NCBI GenBank assembly: GCA_026169195.1
Contig: JAPFEH010000006.1
Location: forward strand, 23,243-87,242
Reading direction: 5' to 3'
DNA: 64,000 bases
From: Dysosmobacter sp.
Lineage (GTDB): Bacteria; Bacillota; Clostridia; Oscillospirales; Oscillospiraceae
Within the stretch, counting starts at the first letter, position 1; every line of letters begins with the position of its first letter. This document shows positions 18,139 to 27,407 of this stretch, piece by piece. The notes beneath the pieces were generated by a model, which was given only the letters and a program-made list of their open reading frames with translations, was not told the DNA's origin and did not search any database. The position numbers and the translations under genes are program-made.

Positions 18139-18911
18139 GAAGACGAACGCCGTGGGAACAGGAATTCCGGGCGGCGTGGAAAGAAGAACAGCGGTTTTTG
18201 AAGCAGTATGAAGTGCAGAAGGAAACGCTGTTGGAGCAGAAAGCAGTGGAACTTGCCCCTGAGAAGCTGACGGAGCTGTTGCATACCGGCTTTGAAAAAG
18301 CCTTCACCATGCTTTATGAAAAGGGAGCAGGTCAGGGCGGACTGGCAAAGCGGCGGGAGACCTACCGGCTCCAGACCTATGCGGCAGAGCTGAGGGAAGA
18401 CCACAGGAATCTGCGGGCTTTCGCAAAAAGTGCCGGGCGGGCTGGCAGAAGGGATGTGCTGGTCTCCGGCGCCGCCGGTATCGGTATGGGATTTTTGGGG
18501 GTGGCGCTGCCGGACATTCCCCTGTTTGCCGCATTGACGCTCCGGAGTGTCTATGGCATCGGAGAGAGCTACGGCTTTTCCTGTCAGGAAGAAGCAGAGC
18601 GGCTTTATGCGCTGCGGATCATTGAGACGGCGCTTTCCTATGGAGCGGAGCTCCGGCAGGGAAACGCCCGGCTGGAGCGGTTTGAGCAGACCGGCGTCTG
18701 GCAGGAGGAGCCGGAGCGGGCGGAACAGCTGCACCGGACGGCACGGAATCTTTCCACGGCGCTGCTGTGCGGCAAGGCGCTTCAAAACATTCCTGTTGCC
18801 GGAGCTGTTGGAGGGGCGGGAGATGCAGTGTGCCTTCGCCGTATCCAGCGGTATGCGTGCATACGATACCGCAAACGATTTTTGCTCCGCCGGAAGCTGG
18901 CGGAGCGGTAG
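18135..18911 (+). CDS. EcsC-family protein
   Basis: GIGMGFLGVALPDIPLFAALTLRSVYGIGESYGF is EcsC-like; start uncertain (18126-18135). Confidence 0.7.
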   Translation: MRRRTPWEQEFRAAWKEEQRFLKQYEVQKETLLEQKAVELAPEKLTELLHTGFEKAFTMLYEKGAGQGGLAKRRETYRLQTYAAELREDHRNLRAFAKSAGRAGRRDVLVSGAAGIGMGFLGVALPDIPLFAALTLRSVYGIGESYGFSCQEEAERLYALRIIETALSYGAELRQGNARLERFEQTGVWQEEPERAEQLHRTARNLSTALLCGKALQNIPVAGAVGGAGDAVCLRRIQRYACIRYRKRFLLRRKLAER

Positions 18912-18926
18912 AAAGGAAGTGGGACC

Positions 18927-20372
18927 GTGGCCGGACAAGAAAAAGGGACGCTGGGGCCTCTGCGGCTGCGGGGACTTCGAAAGCGCTGGGTATTCAATAC
19001 GGTGATGCCGGTGTTTTTCCTGCTGGTGCTGCTGGTGCTGTCCGTATCCGTGGGAATCTCGAATTATTATTACGGTACAATGCTGGAGGGACTGGAGACC
19101 CGTGCCCAGACCATGGCCAGTTCCTTCAATGAGTATTTCATGAGCAACGGCTATGTCAGCTATATTCAAAAAGCGACTCAGACAGCGGAAAATTTTGAGG
19201 AGAAGGGCCGCATTGAACTGCAGTTTATCAACAGCAAGACCGGCCGTATTCAAATTTCCTCTTCCGGATTAACGGCGGGAACCGCTCCCGGAACGGAGGA
19301 TATCCATCAGGCCATTTCCACCAACCAGATGAAGCCCTTCCGCGGGCATGACCCGGAGACAGGGGAAGAGATCATGGCAGTATCCCATCCTCTGCTGTTC
19401 AACGGGCAGGTAGTGGGTGTCATGCGGTTCGTCACCTCTCTGCGGGAAGTGAACTCGCAAGTGATGCTGGTGGTGCTGTGCATCCTGCTGGTGGCATTTT
19501 TGTGTATGCTGCTGGTGGTGGTCACCAATCTGCTGTTCATCAATAATGTGGTGGAGCCGGTAGCCGTGGTGACGGAGGCAGCCAAGCGCATTGCTGCCGG
19601 CGGTTATGGCTTCCGCATTGAAAAGCAGTATACCGACGAGCTTGGAGAACTGGTGGAGAACATCAACGAGATGTCCATGCAGATCAGCCGGAACGAGAAG
19701 ATGAAGTCGGAATTTATCTCTTCGGTGTCCCACGAACTGCGCACGCCCCTGACCGCCATCAATGGATGGGGCGAGACGATTCTGGAGGACCCCACGGGAG
19801 ATCCGGTGCAGCTGCGCCGCGGGATCCGGATCATTCTCAACGAATCGAGGCGGCTTTCCAACATGGTGGAGGAGCTGCTGGACTTTTCCAAAATGGAGGA
19901 CGGCCGGTTCACGCTGCATATTGAAGAGACGGATCTGCAGGCAGAATTGGAGGATGCCATTTTTACCTATCGGGAGCTGTTCCGGCAGGAGGGCATCGAG
20001 CTTTCCTACGAGGCGGGGGACGTGCTCCTGCCGCCCATTCTGGGAGATCCGGAGCGGCTCAAGCAGGTCTTTTGCAATGTGCTGGATAATGCCGCCAAGC
20101 ATGGCGGCGCGGGAAAGCGCATTGTGGTGTCCATCGCAGCGGAGGGGCAGGAGCAGGTGATCCGGGTCCGGGACTACGGCCCCGGCATCCCGGAGGCGGA
20201 GCTGCCTTACGTGAAGCAGAAATTCTATAAAGGAACGTCGAAAGCCCGGGGCAGCGGTATCGGGCTGGCGGTGTGCGACGAGATCATCCGTCTGCATGGC
20301 GGCGTGTTTGAAATCGGAAACGCACAGGGCGGCGGCGCGGAGGTCACCATCCGCCTGCCGGCAGAAAAATAA
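18927..20372 (+). CDS. Sensor histidine kinase
   Basis: Two TM segments, HAMP-like region, H-box SSVSHELRTPLTAINGW, N-box VLDNAAKHGG, G boxes RDYGPGIPEAEL and GSGIGLAVCDEI. Confidence 0.93.
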   Translation: MAGQEKGTLGPLRLRGLRKRWVFNTVMPVFFLLVLLVLSVSVGISNYYYGTMLEGLETRAQTMASSFNEYFMSNGYVSYIQKATQTAENFEEKGRIELQFINSKTGRIQISSSGLTAGTAPGTEDIHQAISTNQMKPFRGHDPETGEEIMAVSHPLLFNGQVVGVMRFVTSLREVNSQVMLVVLCILLVAFLCMLLVVVTNLLFINNVVEPVAVVTEAAKRIAAGGYGFRIEKQYTDELGELVENINEMSMQISRNEKMKSEFISSVSHELRTPLTAINGWGETILEDPTGDPVQLRRGIRIILNESRRLSNMVEELLDFSKMEDGRFTLHIEETDLQAELEDAIFTYRELFRQEGIELSYEAGDVLLPPILGDPERLKQVFCNVLDNAAKHGGAGKRIVVSIAAEGQEQVIRVRDYGPGIPEAELPYVKQKFYKGTSKARGSGIGLAVCDEIIRLHGGVFEIGNAQGGGAEVTIRLPAEK

Positions 20373-20389
20373 AAAATTGGAACAGATGT

Positions 20390-20418
20390 TTGATTTTCAA
20401 AATCCGCTGTGCTATACT
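20390..20418 (+). promoter_or_regulatory. Predicted sigma-A promoter upstream of DUF1385 gene
   Basis: TTGATT - 17 nt - TATACT. Confidence 0.6.
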
Positions 20419-20481
20419 GGAACCGTCTGAAGGGGGCGTGTTCAGTCCGGCGGAAATCGGAGACACAAGAAAGGGATTTTC

Positions 20482-21456
20482 ATGGCAGAAGAACAAAAAT
20501 CCTGCGCCTTCCGCACCAGCATCGGCGGGCAGGCGCTGATCGAAGGCGTGATGATGCGCGGTCCGGAGAAACAGGCCATCGTGGTGAGGGATCAAACGGG
20601 CCAACTGGTGGAGAAGGTAGAGGACTTGAAATTCATCAAGGACCGCTATCCTGTTTTGGGCTGGCCGCTGGTGCGGGGTACGGTCAATTTTCTGGGGGCA
20701 ATGGTCAACGGCGTCAAGGCCTTGATGTATTCCGCGGATTTTTATCCGGAAGAAGAGGCTGCCCGGCCCTCCCGGTTTGAGCAATGGCTGGAGCGGCATC
20801 TTTCCAGCAAAAAGCTGGAGCAGGCAATTGTGGCGTTTGCCGTATTGCTGGGCGTGGGATTGAGCCTGCTGCTCTTTATGGTGCTGCCAACGCTCATTAC
20901 CGGCGGCATTCTGCACTTTTTCCCCGGGTTTCCCATGTGGGGTCGGAATCTGACAGAGGGTATTTTGAAGGTCGCGATTTTCCTGCTGTACCTGATTTTC
21001 TGCTCCCGACAGAAGGATATTTACCGGGTCTTTCAGTATCACGGGGCAGAACACAAGACGATTTTCTGCTACGAGGCGGGACTGCCGCTAACGGTGGAAA
21101 ATGTCCGGATCCAGCCCAGACATCATCCCCGCTGCGGAACCAGCTTTTTGTTTGTGGTGATTTTTGTGTCCATTTTGATCTCCAGCGTGGTGTTTGGCAT
21201 CTGGCCGGTCACCAATGTGTGGCTGCGGACGCTGATCCATTTGCTGCTGCTGCCGCTGATCGTGGGCGTCACCTACGAATTCAACCGCTGGGTGGGCCGC
21301 CATGTGCAGGACAGCCGCCTTGCCAGAATCCTGACGGCTCCCGGCATGTGGATGCAGAATTTTACCACCAACGAACCGGACGATGGCATGATGGAATGCG
21401 CCATCCGGTCTCTGGAGCTGGTACTGCCCAGCGAAAAGGGAAAAGACGCGTGGTGA
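20482..21456 (+). CDS. DUF1385 domain membrane protein
   Basis: GGQALIEGVMMRGPEK, FQYHGAEHKTIFCYEAG, HHPRCGTSFLF; next to prmC as in many Firmicutes. Confidence 0.88.
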   Translation: MAEEQKSCAFRTSIGGQALIEGVMMRGPEKQAIVVRDQTGQLVEKVEDLKFIKDRYPVLGWPLVRGTVNFLGAMVNGVKALMYSADFYPEEEAARPSRFEQWLERHLSSKKLEQAIVAFAVLLGVGLSLLLFMVLPTLITGGILHFFPGFPMWGRNLTEGILKVAIFLLYLIFCSRQKDIYRVFQYHGAEHKTIFCYEAGLPLTVENVRIQPRHHPRCGTSFLFVVIFVSILISSVVFGIWPVTNVWLRTLIHLLLLPLIVGVTYEFNRWVGRHVQDSRLARILTAPGMWMQNFTTNEPDDGMMECAIRSLELVLPSEKGKDAW

Positions 21457-21564
21457 CGGAGGGCGGGCTGCCCTCTCGGGCTGCTGCGCCGGAGGTTCCG
21501 GATTGCCGGAAAAACGGCTTCGGTGAACCGGAAAATCGGAGAAAAATCAATACGGAGCGTATCT

Positions 21565-22431
21565 ATGGCTATTACATATAACGATTTGTATTTAGATATT
21601 CGCCGGCAGCTGCGCCAAAGCGGCATTGAAGCCGCCACGCTGGAGGCGCGGGAGATGGTGTGCAGCGCCGTTGGAAAAAGCAGGGAGGAACTTGCGCGGG
21701 ACGGCAGGCTGTATGCGTCTCCGGAGCTGGAGCGGCGTGCCCGGGAGTTGACGGCGCGGCGTCTGGCGGGAGAACCGGTGGCCTATCTCATTGGAGAATG
21801 GGAGTTTTACGGTCTGCCGCTGGATATTACCCGGGACGTGCTGATCCCCCGTCCGGATACGGAGGTGCTGGTGGAACAGGCTGTGGCCTACTGCGACATT
21901 CTGCCGGAGTGCCGGATTTTGGATCTGTGCGCCGGCAGCGGCTGCATCGGACTGGCTATGGCATCTCAGCTGCCCCGCTGCCGCGTGGTATTGGGGGAGT
22001 ATTCGGACGCTGCACTGCGGGTCTGCCGCCAGAATATCCGCCGCAACAGCCTGTCCGGAAGGGTGATTTCCATACAGGCAGATGCCAGAAACCTGCCGGA
22101 TCAGACGCTGGGGGAATTTGACTGCATCGTTTCGAACCCGCCCTATATTCCGCGGGAGGATATCGGGGGGCTGGATGTGTCCGTGAAGGACTATGAGCCG
22201 CATCTGGCGCTGGACGGCGGAGAGGACGGTTTGGATTTTTACCGCTCGATTTCCGAAAAATGGAAAACAGCCCTGCGTCCGGGCGGACGGCTTTATTTTG
22301 AAGTGGGGATCGGACAGGCCGACAGCGTGCTGCGATTGATGCGCGCGCAAGGCTTTGGGGATATTCAGGTGATCAAAGACCACCATGATATTCCGCGCGT
22401 GGTCTTCGGCACCTTGTATACGGAGATCTAA
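21565..22431 (+). CDS. prmC: Peptide chain release factor N5-glutamine methyltransferase
   Basis: DLCAGSGCIGLAMA SAM motif, SNPPYIP, LALDGGEDGLDFYR. Confidence 0.93.
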   Translation: MAITYNDLYLDIRRQLRQSGIEAATLEAREMVCSAVGKSREELARDGRLYASPELERRARELTARRLAGEPVAYLIGEWEFYGLPLDITRDVLIPRPDTEVLVEQAVAYCDILPECRILDLCAGSGCIGLAMASQLPRCRVVLGEYSDAALRVCRQNIRRNSLSGRVISIQADARNLPDQTLGEFDCIVSNPPYIPREDIGGLDVSVKDYEPHLALDGGEDGLDFYRSISEKWKTALRPGGRLYFEVGIGQADSVLRLMRAQGFGDIQVIKDHHDIPRVVFGTLYTEI

Positions 22432-22499
22432 GAGCGGAGCGTCCTGCCGGTTTTTGAAGAGATCCGGGAAACGAGATCGAGATTTAGGAGGAGAACATT

Positions 22500-23621
22500 A
22501 TGGCAAAAGAGAAAGCACCGGTGCCTGCCGCGGCGCCCGCCAACGATAAAAAGCAGGCCATCAACACGGCGATGGCTCAGATTGAAAAGATGTACGGCAA
22601 AGGCTCCATCATGCGGCTGGGAGACCAGACCGATTTGTCGGTGGACTACATTCCCACCGGCTCTTTGGCGCTGGATGTGGCGCTGGGGATCGGCGGACTG
22701 CCCAAGGGGCGCATCATCGAGATCTATGGGCCGGAATCCTCCGGCAAGACGACGCTGGCGCTCCATGTGGTGGCGGAAGCCCAGAAAAAGGGCGGCGAAG
22801 TCGCCTTTGTGGATGCGGAGCACGCTTTGGATCCCACCTATGCCCGGGCGCTGGGCGTTCGGGTGGAGGATATGCTGATCGCGCAGCCGGATACCGGCGA
22901 GCAGGCGCTGGAGATCACAGAGGCGCTGGTGCGGTCCGGCGCCATTGATGTGATTGTGGTGGACTCCGTAGCGGCGCTGGTTCCCCGGGCAGAGATCGAG
23001 GGCGAGATGGGCGACAGCTATGTGGGCCTGCACGCCCGTCTGATGAGTCAGGCGCTCCGGAAGCTTACCGGCGCCATCGGAAAGACCAACACCATTGTCA
23101 TCTTCATCAACCAGCTGCGGGAAAAGGTGGGCGTCATGTACGGCAATCCGGAGGTCACCACCGGCGGCCGCGCGCTGAAATTTTACGCATCCGTCCGCAT
23201 TGACGTGCGCCGCATCGAGGCGCTGAAAAACGGCAGCGAGGTGGTGGGAAACCGTACCCGTGCCAAAGTGGTGAAAAACAAGGTGGCGCCCCCCTTCCGG
23301 GAGGCGGAGTTCGACATTATGTATGGCGAAGGAATTGCCCATGAGGGGGAGCTGCTGGATCTGGGCGTGAAGCTGGATCTGGTGCAGAAGGCCGGCTCAT
23401 GGTTTTCCATGGGGGAGACCCGCATCGGACAGGGACGGGACGCCGCCAAGCGGTACCTGCAGGAGAACCCTGAGATCGCGGAACAGCTGGAGGCGGACAT
23501 CCGCGCCAATTTTGATAAGCTGATGACCGGTCAGGCGCGCATTGCCGCCGCCAAGGCCGCCGGAAAGACTGCCGGTAAGGCAGTGGATGTCAGCGCTGAC
23601 GATTTTAAGGATGAGGATTGA
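22500..23621 (+). CDS. recA: Recombinase RecA
   Basis: [46 protein letters not shown]. Confidence 0.98.
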   Translation: MAKEKAPVPAAAPANDKKQAINTAMAQIEKMYGKGSIMRLGDQTDLSVDYIPTGSLALDVALGIGGLPKGRIIEIYGPESSGKTTLALHVVAEAQKKGGEVAFVDAEHALDPTYARALGVRVEDMLIAQPDTGEQALEITEALVRSGAIDVIVVDSVAALVPRAEIEGEMGDSYVGLHARLMSQALRKLTGAIGKTNTIVIFINQLREKVGVMYGNPEVTTGGRALKFYASVRIDVRRIEALKNGSEVVGNRTRAKVVKNKVAPPFREAEFDIMYGEGIAHEGELLDLGVKLDLVQKAGSWFSMGETRIGQGRDAAKRYLQENPEIAEQLEADIRANFDKLMTGQARIAAAKAAGKTAGKAVDVSADDFKDED

Positions 23622-24231
23622 GCGCATCGAGGCGTCCAAGCACAGGCGGGGGCGGGTGCTGGTCTTTTTGGAGGACGGGACCTGCCTGAAGGTCACGGAG
23701 CAGGAATTGCTGGATTTCGGTCTGCGGGCCGGAGACCGGCTGGACGATGAAGCTTTGGAGCGGCTGCGGGCGGCTTCCGGGGTTTCCAATGTGAAAGCGG
23801 CGGCGGCGGATCTGATCGGCAAGCGGGCCATGAGCCGGCGGACACTGGAGAAAAAGCTGAAGGAGAAAGGCGCCTCCGAAGCGGAGGCGCGCTATGCCGC
23901 GGAATGGCTGGAAGCCATCGGAGCGCTCAATGATGCCGAGTATGCGGCGCTGCTGGTGCGGCATTACAGTGACATGGGCTATGGGCCTGCCCGAGTGCGG
24001 GAAAAGCTCTATGAAAAAGGTGTTCCCCGAGAGCTGTGGGAGGGTGCGCTGGAAACCATGCCGGAAAACGGCGGGCAGATCGACCGGTTTTTACAGGGAA
24101 AGCTGCGGGGCCGGATTCCGGAGGAACGGGAGAAAAAGCGATTGACCGATGCCCTTCTGCGTCGGGGCTATCCTTGGAGCGATGTGAAGGCGGCATGGAG
24201 CCGTCTGGGGACGGAGCTTTCAGAGGAATAG
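23611..24231 (+). CDS. recX: Regulatory protein RecX
   Basis: Overlaps the 3' end of rec[50 protein letters not shown]. Confidence 0.88.
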   Translation: MRIERIEASKHRRGRVLVFLEDGTCLKVTEQELLDFGLRAGDRLDDEALERLRAASGVSNVKAAAADLIGKRAMSRRTLEKKLKEKGASEAEARYAAEWLEAIGALNDAEYAALLVRHYSDMGYGPARVREKLYEKGVPRELWEGALETMPENGGQIDRFLQGKLRGRIPEEREKKRLTDALLRRGYPWSDVKAAWSRLGTELSEE

Positions 24232-24274
24232 GAATTGCGTCCAAAGGATGTAAGGGGGCGGTTCTACGGAGAAC

Positions 24275-24640
24275 GTGAAGAAGACTCTGCGGGTCGTCAT
24301 TCCGGTTCTGGCCGGAATGGTTCTGGCGCTGCTGCTCTGGAGTCTCAGCCCCGGACCGGAGCGGCTGGCTCAGATTACGGCGGAACGCTATGCGGAGCGG
24401 TATGCCGCTGACTACCGCTACCATGCCCTTGTGATGGAGGGGGAGGTCCACCGCCGGATCGGAGCGTTTTCCCTGCGGCATCCATCATGGACCGTAGGGC
24501 TGTTCCGAGAGGAGGATCCGATGCGTCAGGGCCGTGTCCTCCGGCTGGAGATCTCCGGCGGGAGCTTCCCCGTCAAGGTGACCAAGGCCGGCTGGTGGAC
24601 GGCAGAGGAGGGCTGTGCGGGGGCGCTGCCGTGCCCCTGA
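24275..24640 (+). CDS. Hypothetical secreted/membrane-anchored protein (possibly frameshifted at 3' end)
   Basis: GTG start, N-terminal hydrophobic segment VVIPVLAGMVLALLLWSLSPG; another frame continues downstream (see findings). Confidence 0.55.
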   Translation: MKKTLRVVIPVLAGMVLALLLWSLSPGPERLAQITAERYAERYAADYRYHALVMEGEVHRRIGAFSLRHPSWTVGLFREEDPMRQGRVLRLEISGGSFPVKVTKAGWWTAEEGCAGALPCP

Positions 24641-24755
24641 GCTGCTGGATCACCGTGCGGTCCGCACTGCGGTTTCGGGAGCTGACCGGTCATTGGCCGG
24701 ACCTGCGCCGGTGGGATCCGGACGCTTACCATATCAAAAAAGAGGAGAAAGAGCC

Positions 24756-26078
24756 TTGAGCTATAACGTATCATTTATTTCCTTGGGCTGTGCCAAGAAT
24801 CAGGTGAACTGTGAACAGATGATGGCCGCGGTGCAGGCGGCAGGACACCAGATCCAAGCCGCCCCTGAGGGCAGCGATGTGGTGGTGGTGAATACCTGCG
24901 GATTTCTGGCGTCTGCCTGTGAAGAGGCCATCGACAATATTCTGGAAATGGCAGAGCTGAAAAAGAGCGGTCAGGTGAAGAAGATTCTGGTCACCGGCTG
25001 CATGGCCCAGCGGTACAAGCAGGATGTGCTGGGCGAGCTGCCGGAGGTGGACGGGATCCTTGGAACCGGCAGCTATGGCGAGATCGCCGCCGCCATTGAC
25101 GAGGTGATGGAGCAGGGGCTGCGGCCCTGCCGTCTGGGCAACATCCACACGGCGGAGCAGGGGGGACCGCGGATCCTCTCCACGCCCCCATGGTATGCCT
25201 ATCTCCGCATTGCCGAAGGCTGCGACAATCACTGCGCTTACTGCGTGATCCCCTCTCTGCGGGGAAAATACCGCAGCCGTCCCATGCAGGAGCTGCTGGA
25301 TGAGGCGGCAGAGCTGGCCTCCGCCGGTGTGCGGGAGCTGCTGGTCATCGCTCAGGACATCACCCGGTACGGCACCGATCTCAACGGGGAGCATCAGCTG
25401 GCTGCACTGCTGCGCCAGCTTGCCAAGCTGGATTTCCATTGGATCCGTCTCCACTATCTCTATCCCGATGAGATCACCGAGGAGCTCATCGACACCATTG
25501 CGCAGGAGCCGAAGATCCTGCCGTATCTGGATATCCCCATGCAGCACTGCAATGACGCCATTTTGAAAGCCATGAACCGTCGGGATACCAAGGCATCGCT
25601 GACAGAGATGGTGACCAAGCTGCGGGAGCGGATCCCCGGTCTGGTTCTGCGCACCAGTCTGATTACCGGACTGCCCTATGAGGATGAGGCGGCATTTGAA
25701 GAGCTGTGTGCGTTCTTGAGAGAGGTAAAGATCGAGCGGGCCGGTGTGTTCCCCTTCTCTCCCGAAGAGGGGACCAAAGCGGCTTTGATGGACCATGTGG
25801 ATACAGAAGAGGCCAAACGTCGGGCGGAGCTGGCGGTGGATGTGCAGTCCGATATCATCGACGAGTACAATGAGTCGGTTCTGGGCAGCGAGCGGGAGAT
25901 TCTCTGCGAGGGCTTCGACCCGCAGGCGCAGATGTTCTTCGGACGCAGCTATGCGGAGTCTCCGGATATCGACGGCCGTATTTACTTCACGGCTGATGAG
26001 GAGATCGCGCCCGGTACCTTCCTCACGGTGCGGTTCACCGGCACCATGGATGGGGAACTGACGGGCGAAGCGGTGTGA
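24756..26078 (+). CDS. rimO: Ribosomal protein S12 methylthiotransferase RimO
   Basis: SFISLGCAKNQVNCEQM, radical SAM CDNHCAYCVIP, LDIPMQHCND; probable TTG start after AGAGGAGAAAGAG. Confidence 0.92.
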   Translation: MSYNVSFISLGCAKNQVNCEQMMAAVQAAGHQIQAAPEGSDVVVVNTCGFLASACEEAIDNILEMAELKKSGQVKKILVTGCMAQRYKQDVLGELPEVDGILGTGSYGEIAAAIDEVMEQGLRPCRLGNIHTAEQGGPRILSTPPWYAYLRIAEGCDNHCAYCVIPSLRGKYRSRPMQELLDEAAELASAGVRELLVIAQDITRYGTDLNGEHQLAALLRQLAKLDFHWIRLHYLYPDEITEELIDTIAQEPKILPYLDIPMQHCNDAILKAMNRRDTKASLTEMVTKLRERIPGLVLRTSLITGLPYEDEAAFEELCAFLREVKIERAGVFPFSPEEGTKAALMDHVDTEEAKRRAELAVDVQSDIIDEYNESVLGSEREILCEGFDPQAQMFFGRSYAESPDIDGRIYFTADEEIAPGTFLTVRFTGTMDGELTGEAV

Positions 26079-26182
26079 AGCGGGGGCTTGCCTTGCTTCT
26101 GCGCTGACCCTCTGCCGGACGGAAAACCAAAAGCGATGGATCTCCGCCTCATGGCGGGACCAAGGCGGTCAGGGGGAGAACC

Positions 26183-26482
26183 ATGAAAAGCCCGTTGGAA
26201 GAGATCCCCGGCGTGGGGCCGCGGATTGCCGGAGTTATGGAAGCGCTGGGGTTCCACCAGCCGGCGGACCTGCGGGGACAGGATCCGGAAGAACTGTATC
26301 GCCGGGAATGCTGTCTCAAGGGGTTTCAGGAAGACCGGTGTGCCCTCTATGTCTGGCGTCTGGCGGTTTATTACGCGGACCATCCGGTGCGGGAACCGGA
26401 GAAATGTAAATGGTGGTACTGGAAAGACCGGTCGTATCCAGACCCCGATGAAGGAGAGAAAACACGTGAATCTGCCAAATAA
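26183..26482 (+). CDS. Helix-hairpin-helix protein, Cdd1 (pathogenicity locus)-like
   Basis: LEEIPGVGPRIAGVMEALGFHQPADLRGQDPEELYRRECCLKG, DRCALYVWRLAVYYA. Confidence 0.72.
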   Translation: MKSPLEEIPGVGPRIAGVMEALGFHQPADLRGQDPEELYRRECCLKGFQEDRCALYVWRLAVYYADHPVREPEKCKWWYWKDRSYPDPDEGEKTRESAK

Positions 26483-26987
26483 ATTAACTCTTTTGCGCAT
26501 TATATTGATACCGGTGTTTATGGGAGTGCTGTATTGGGACTTCCCCGGCGCTGCTTGGGTGGCACTGGCGATCTTTATCATTGCCAGCCTGACAGATCTT
26601 CTGGACGGCAAGATCGCCCGGAAATATAATCTGGTGACGGACTTCGGCAAGTTTGCCGATCCGCTGGCAGACAAGATGCTGGTGACGGCTGCCATGCTGT
26701 GGTTTGTGGAAAACGGGCAGATGGCGGCATGGATGCTGCTGATCGTCATTTGCCGCGAATTTGCCGTCAGCGGCCTGCGGATGATTGCCAGCGACAAGGG
26801 CAGGGTGATCGCCGCCGGCTGGTCCGGAAAGGTGAAGACGGCATCCACCATGGTGTGCATCGTCCTGATGTTCCTGCCCATTCCGGAGATCGTGAACACC
26901 GTCTGCGTCTGGGTCATCACGCTGACCACCCTGTACTCCGGCGTGGAGTATTTTGTGAAAAACAAGGACGTGATCACGTCCTTCTGA
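26466..26987 (+). CDS. pgsA: CDP-diacylglycerol--glycerol-3-phosphate 3-phosphatidyltransferase
   Basis: GTG start VNLPNKLTLLRIILIPVF; CDP-alcohol phosphotransferase motif DLLDGKIARKYNLVTDFGKFADPLADK. Confidence 0.93.
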   Translation: MNLPNKLTLLRIILIPVFMGVLYWDFPGAAWVALAIFIIASLTDLLDGKIARKYNLVTDFGKFADPLADKMLVTAAMLWFVENGQMAAWMLLIVICREFAVSGLRMIASDKGRVIAAGWSGKVKTASTMVCIVLMFLPIPEIVNTVCVWVITLTTLYSGVEYFVKNKDVITSF

Positions 26988-27088
26988 CCCTCGGCGGTGA
27001 CCTGCGCGAACGTGTCCTGCACAATCAGAAAACGGGCCGGAAAGCCTGCTTTTCCAGAAGAATCCGGAAAAACGGCGGCGGGCTGCGC

Positions 27089-27117
27089 TTGACAACGGGA
27101 AACAGCGGTGCTATCAT
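27089..27117 (+). promoter_or_regulatory. Predicted sigma-A promoter for T-box/thrS
   Basis: TTGACA - 17 nt - TATCAT. Confidence 0.7.
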
Positions 27118-27375
27118 ACATCCTGATAAGAAAAGGCATGGAAGAGGACGCCGTCCGGAACGCACAGCAGAGAGAAGCCGCCGCAGGCTGAAAGCGGCTT
27201 CGGTGAAAGACCGGAACCGGCCACCGCCTTGGAGCCGCCCACCGATATGTAGGCTGGGACGGGACCTCCCGTTACAGAGGACACGAGCGGCGCTTTTGGG
27301 GCGCAAGCAGGGTGGAACCGTGGAATACGTTTTCGTATCTCACCCCTGAGGAAGATCAGGGGTGGGATTTTTTAT
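27118..27375 (+). ncRNA. T-box riboswitch (threonine) upstream of thrS
   Basis: Antiterminator box AGGGTGGAACCGTG; terminator CACCCCTGA GGAAGA TCAGGGGTG GGATTTTTT at 27341-27374; directly upstream of thrS. Specifier ACC is a guess. Confidence 0.88.
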
Positions 27376-27407
27376 GCGTCACCCCTCAGAACAAGGAGGA
27401 AATCGAA

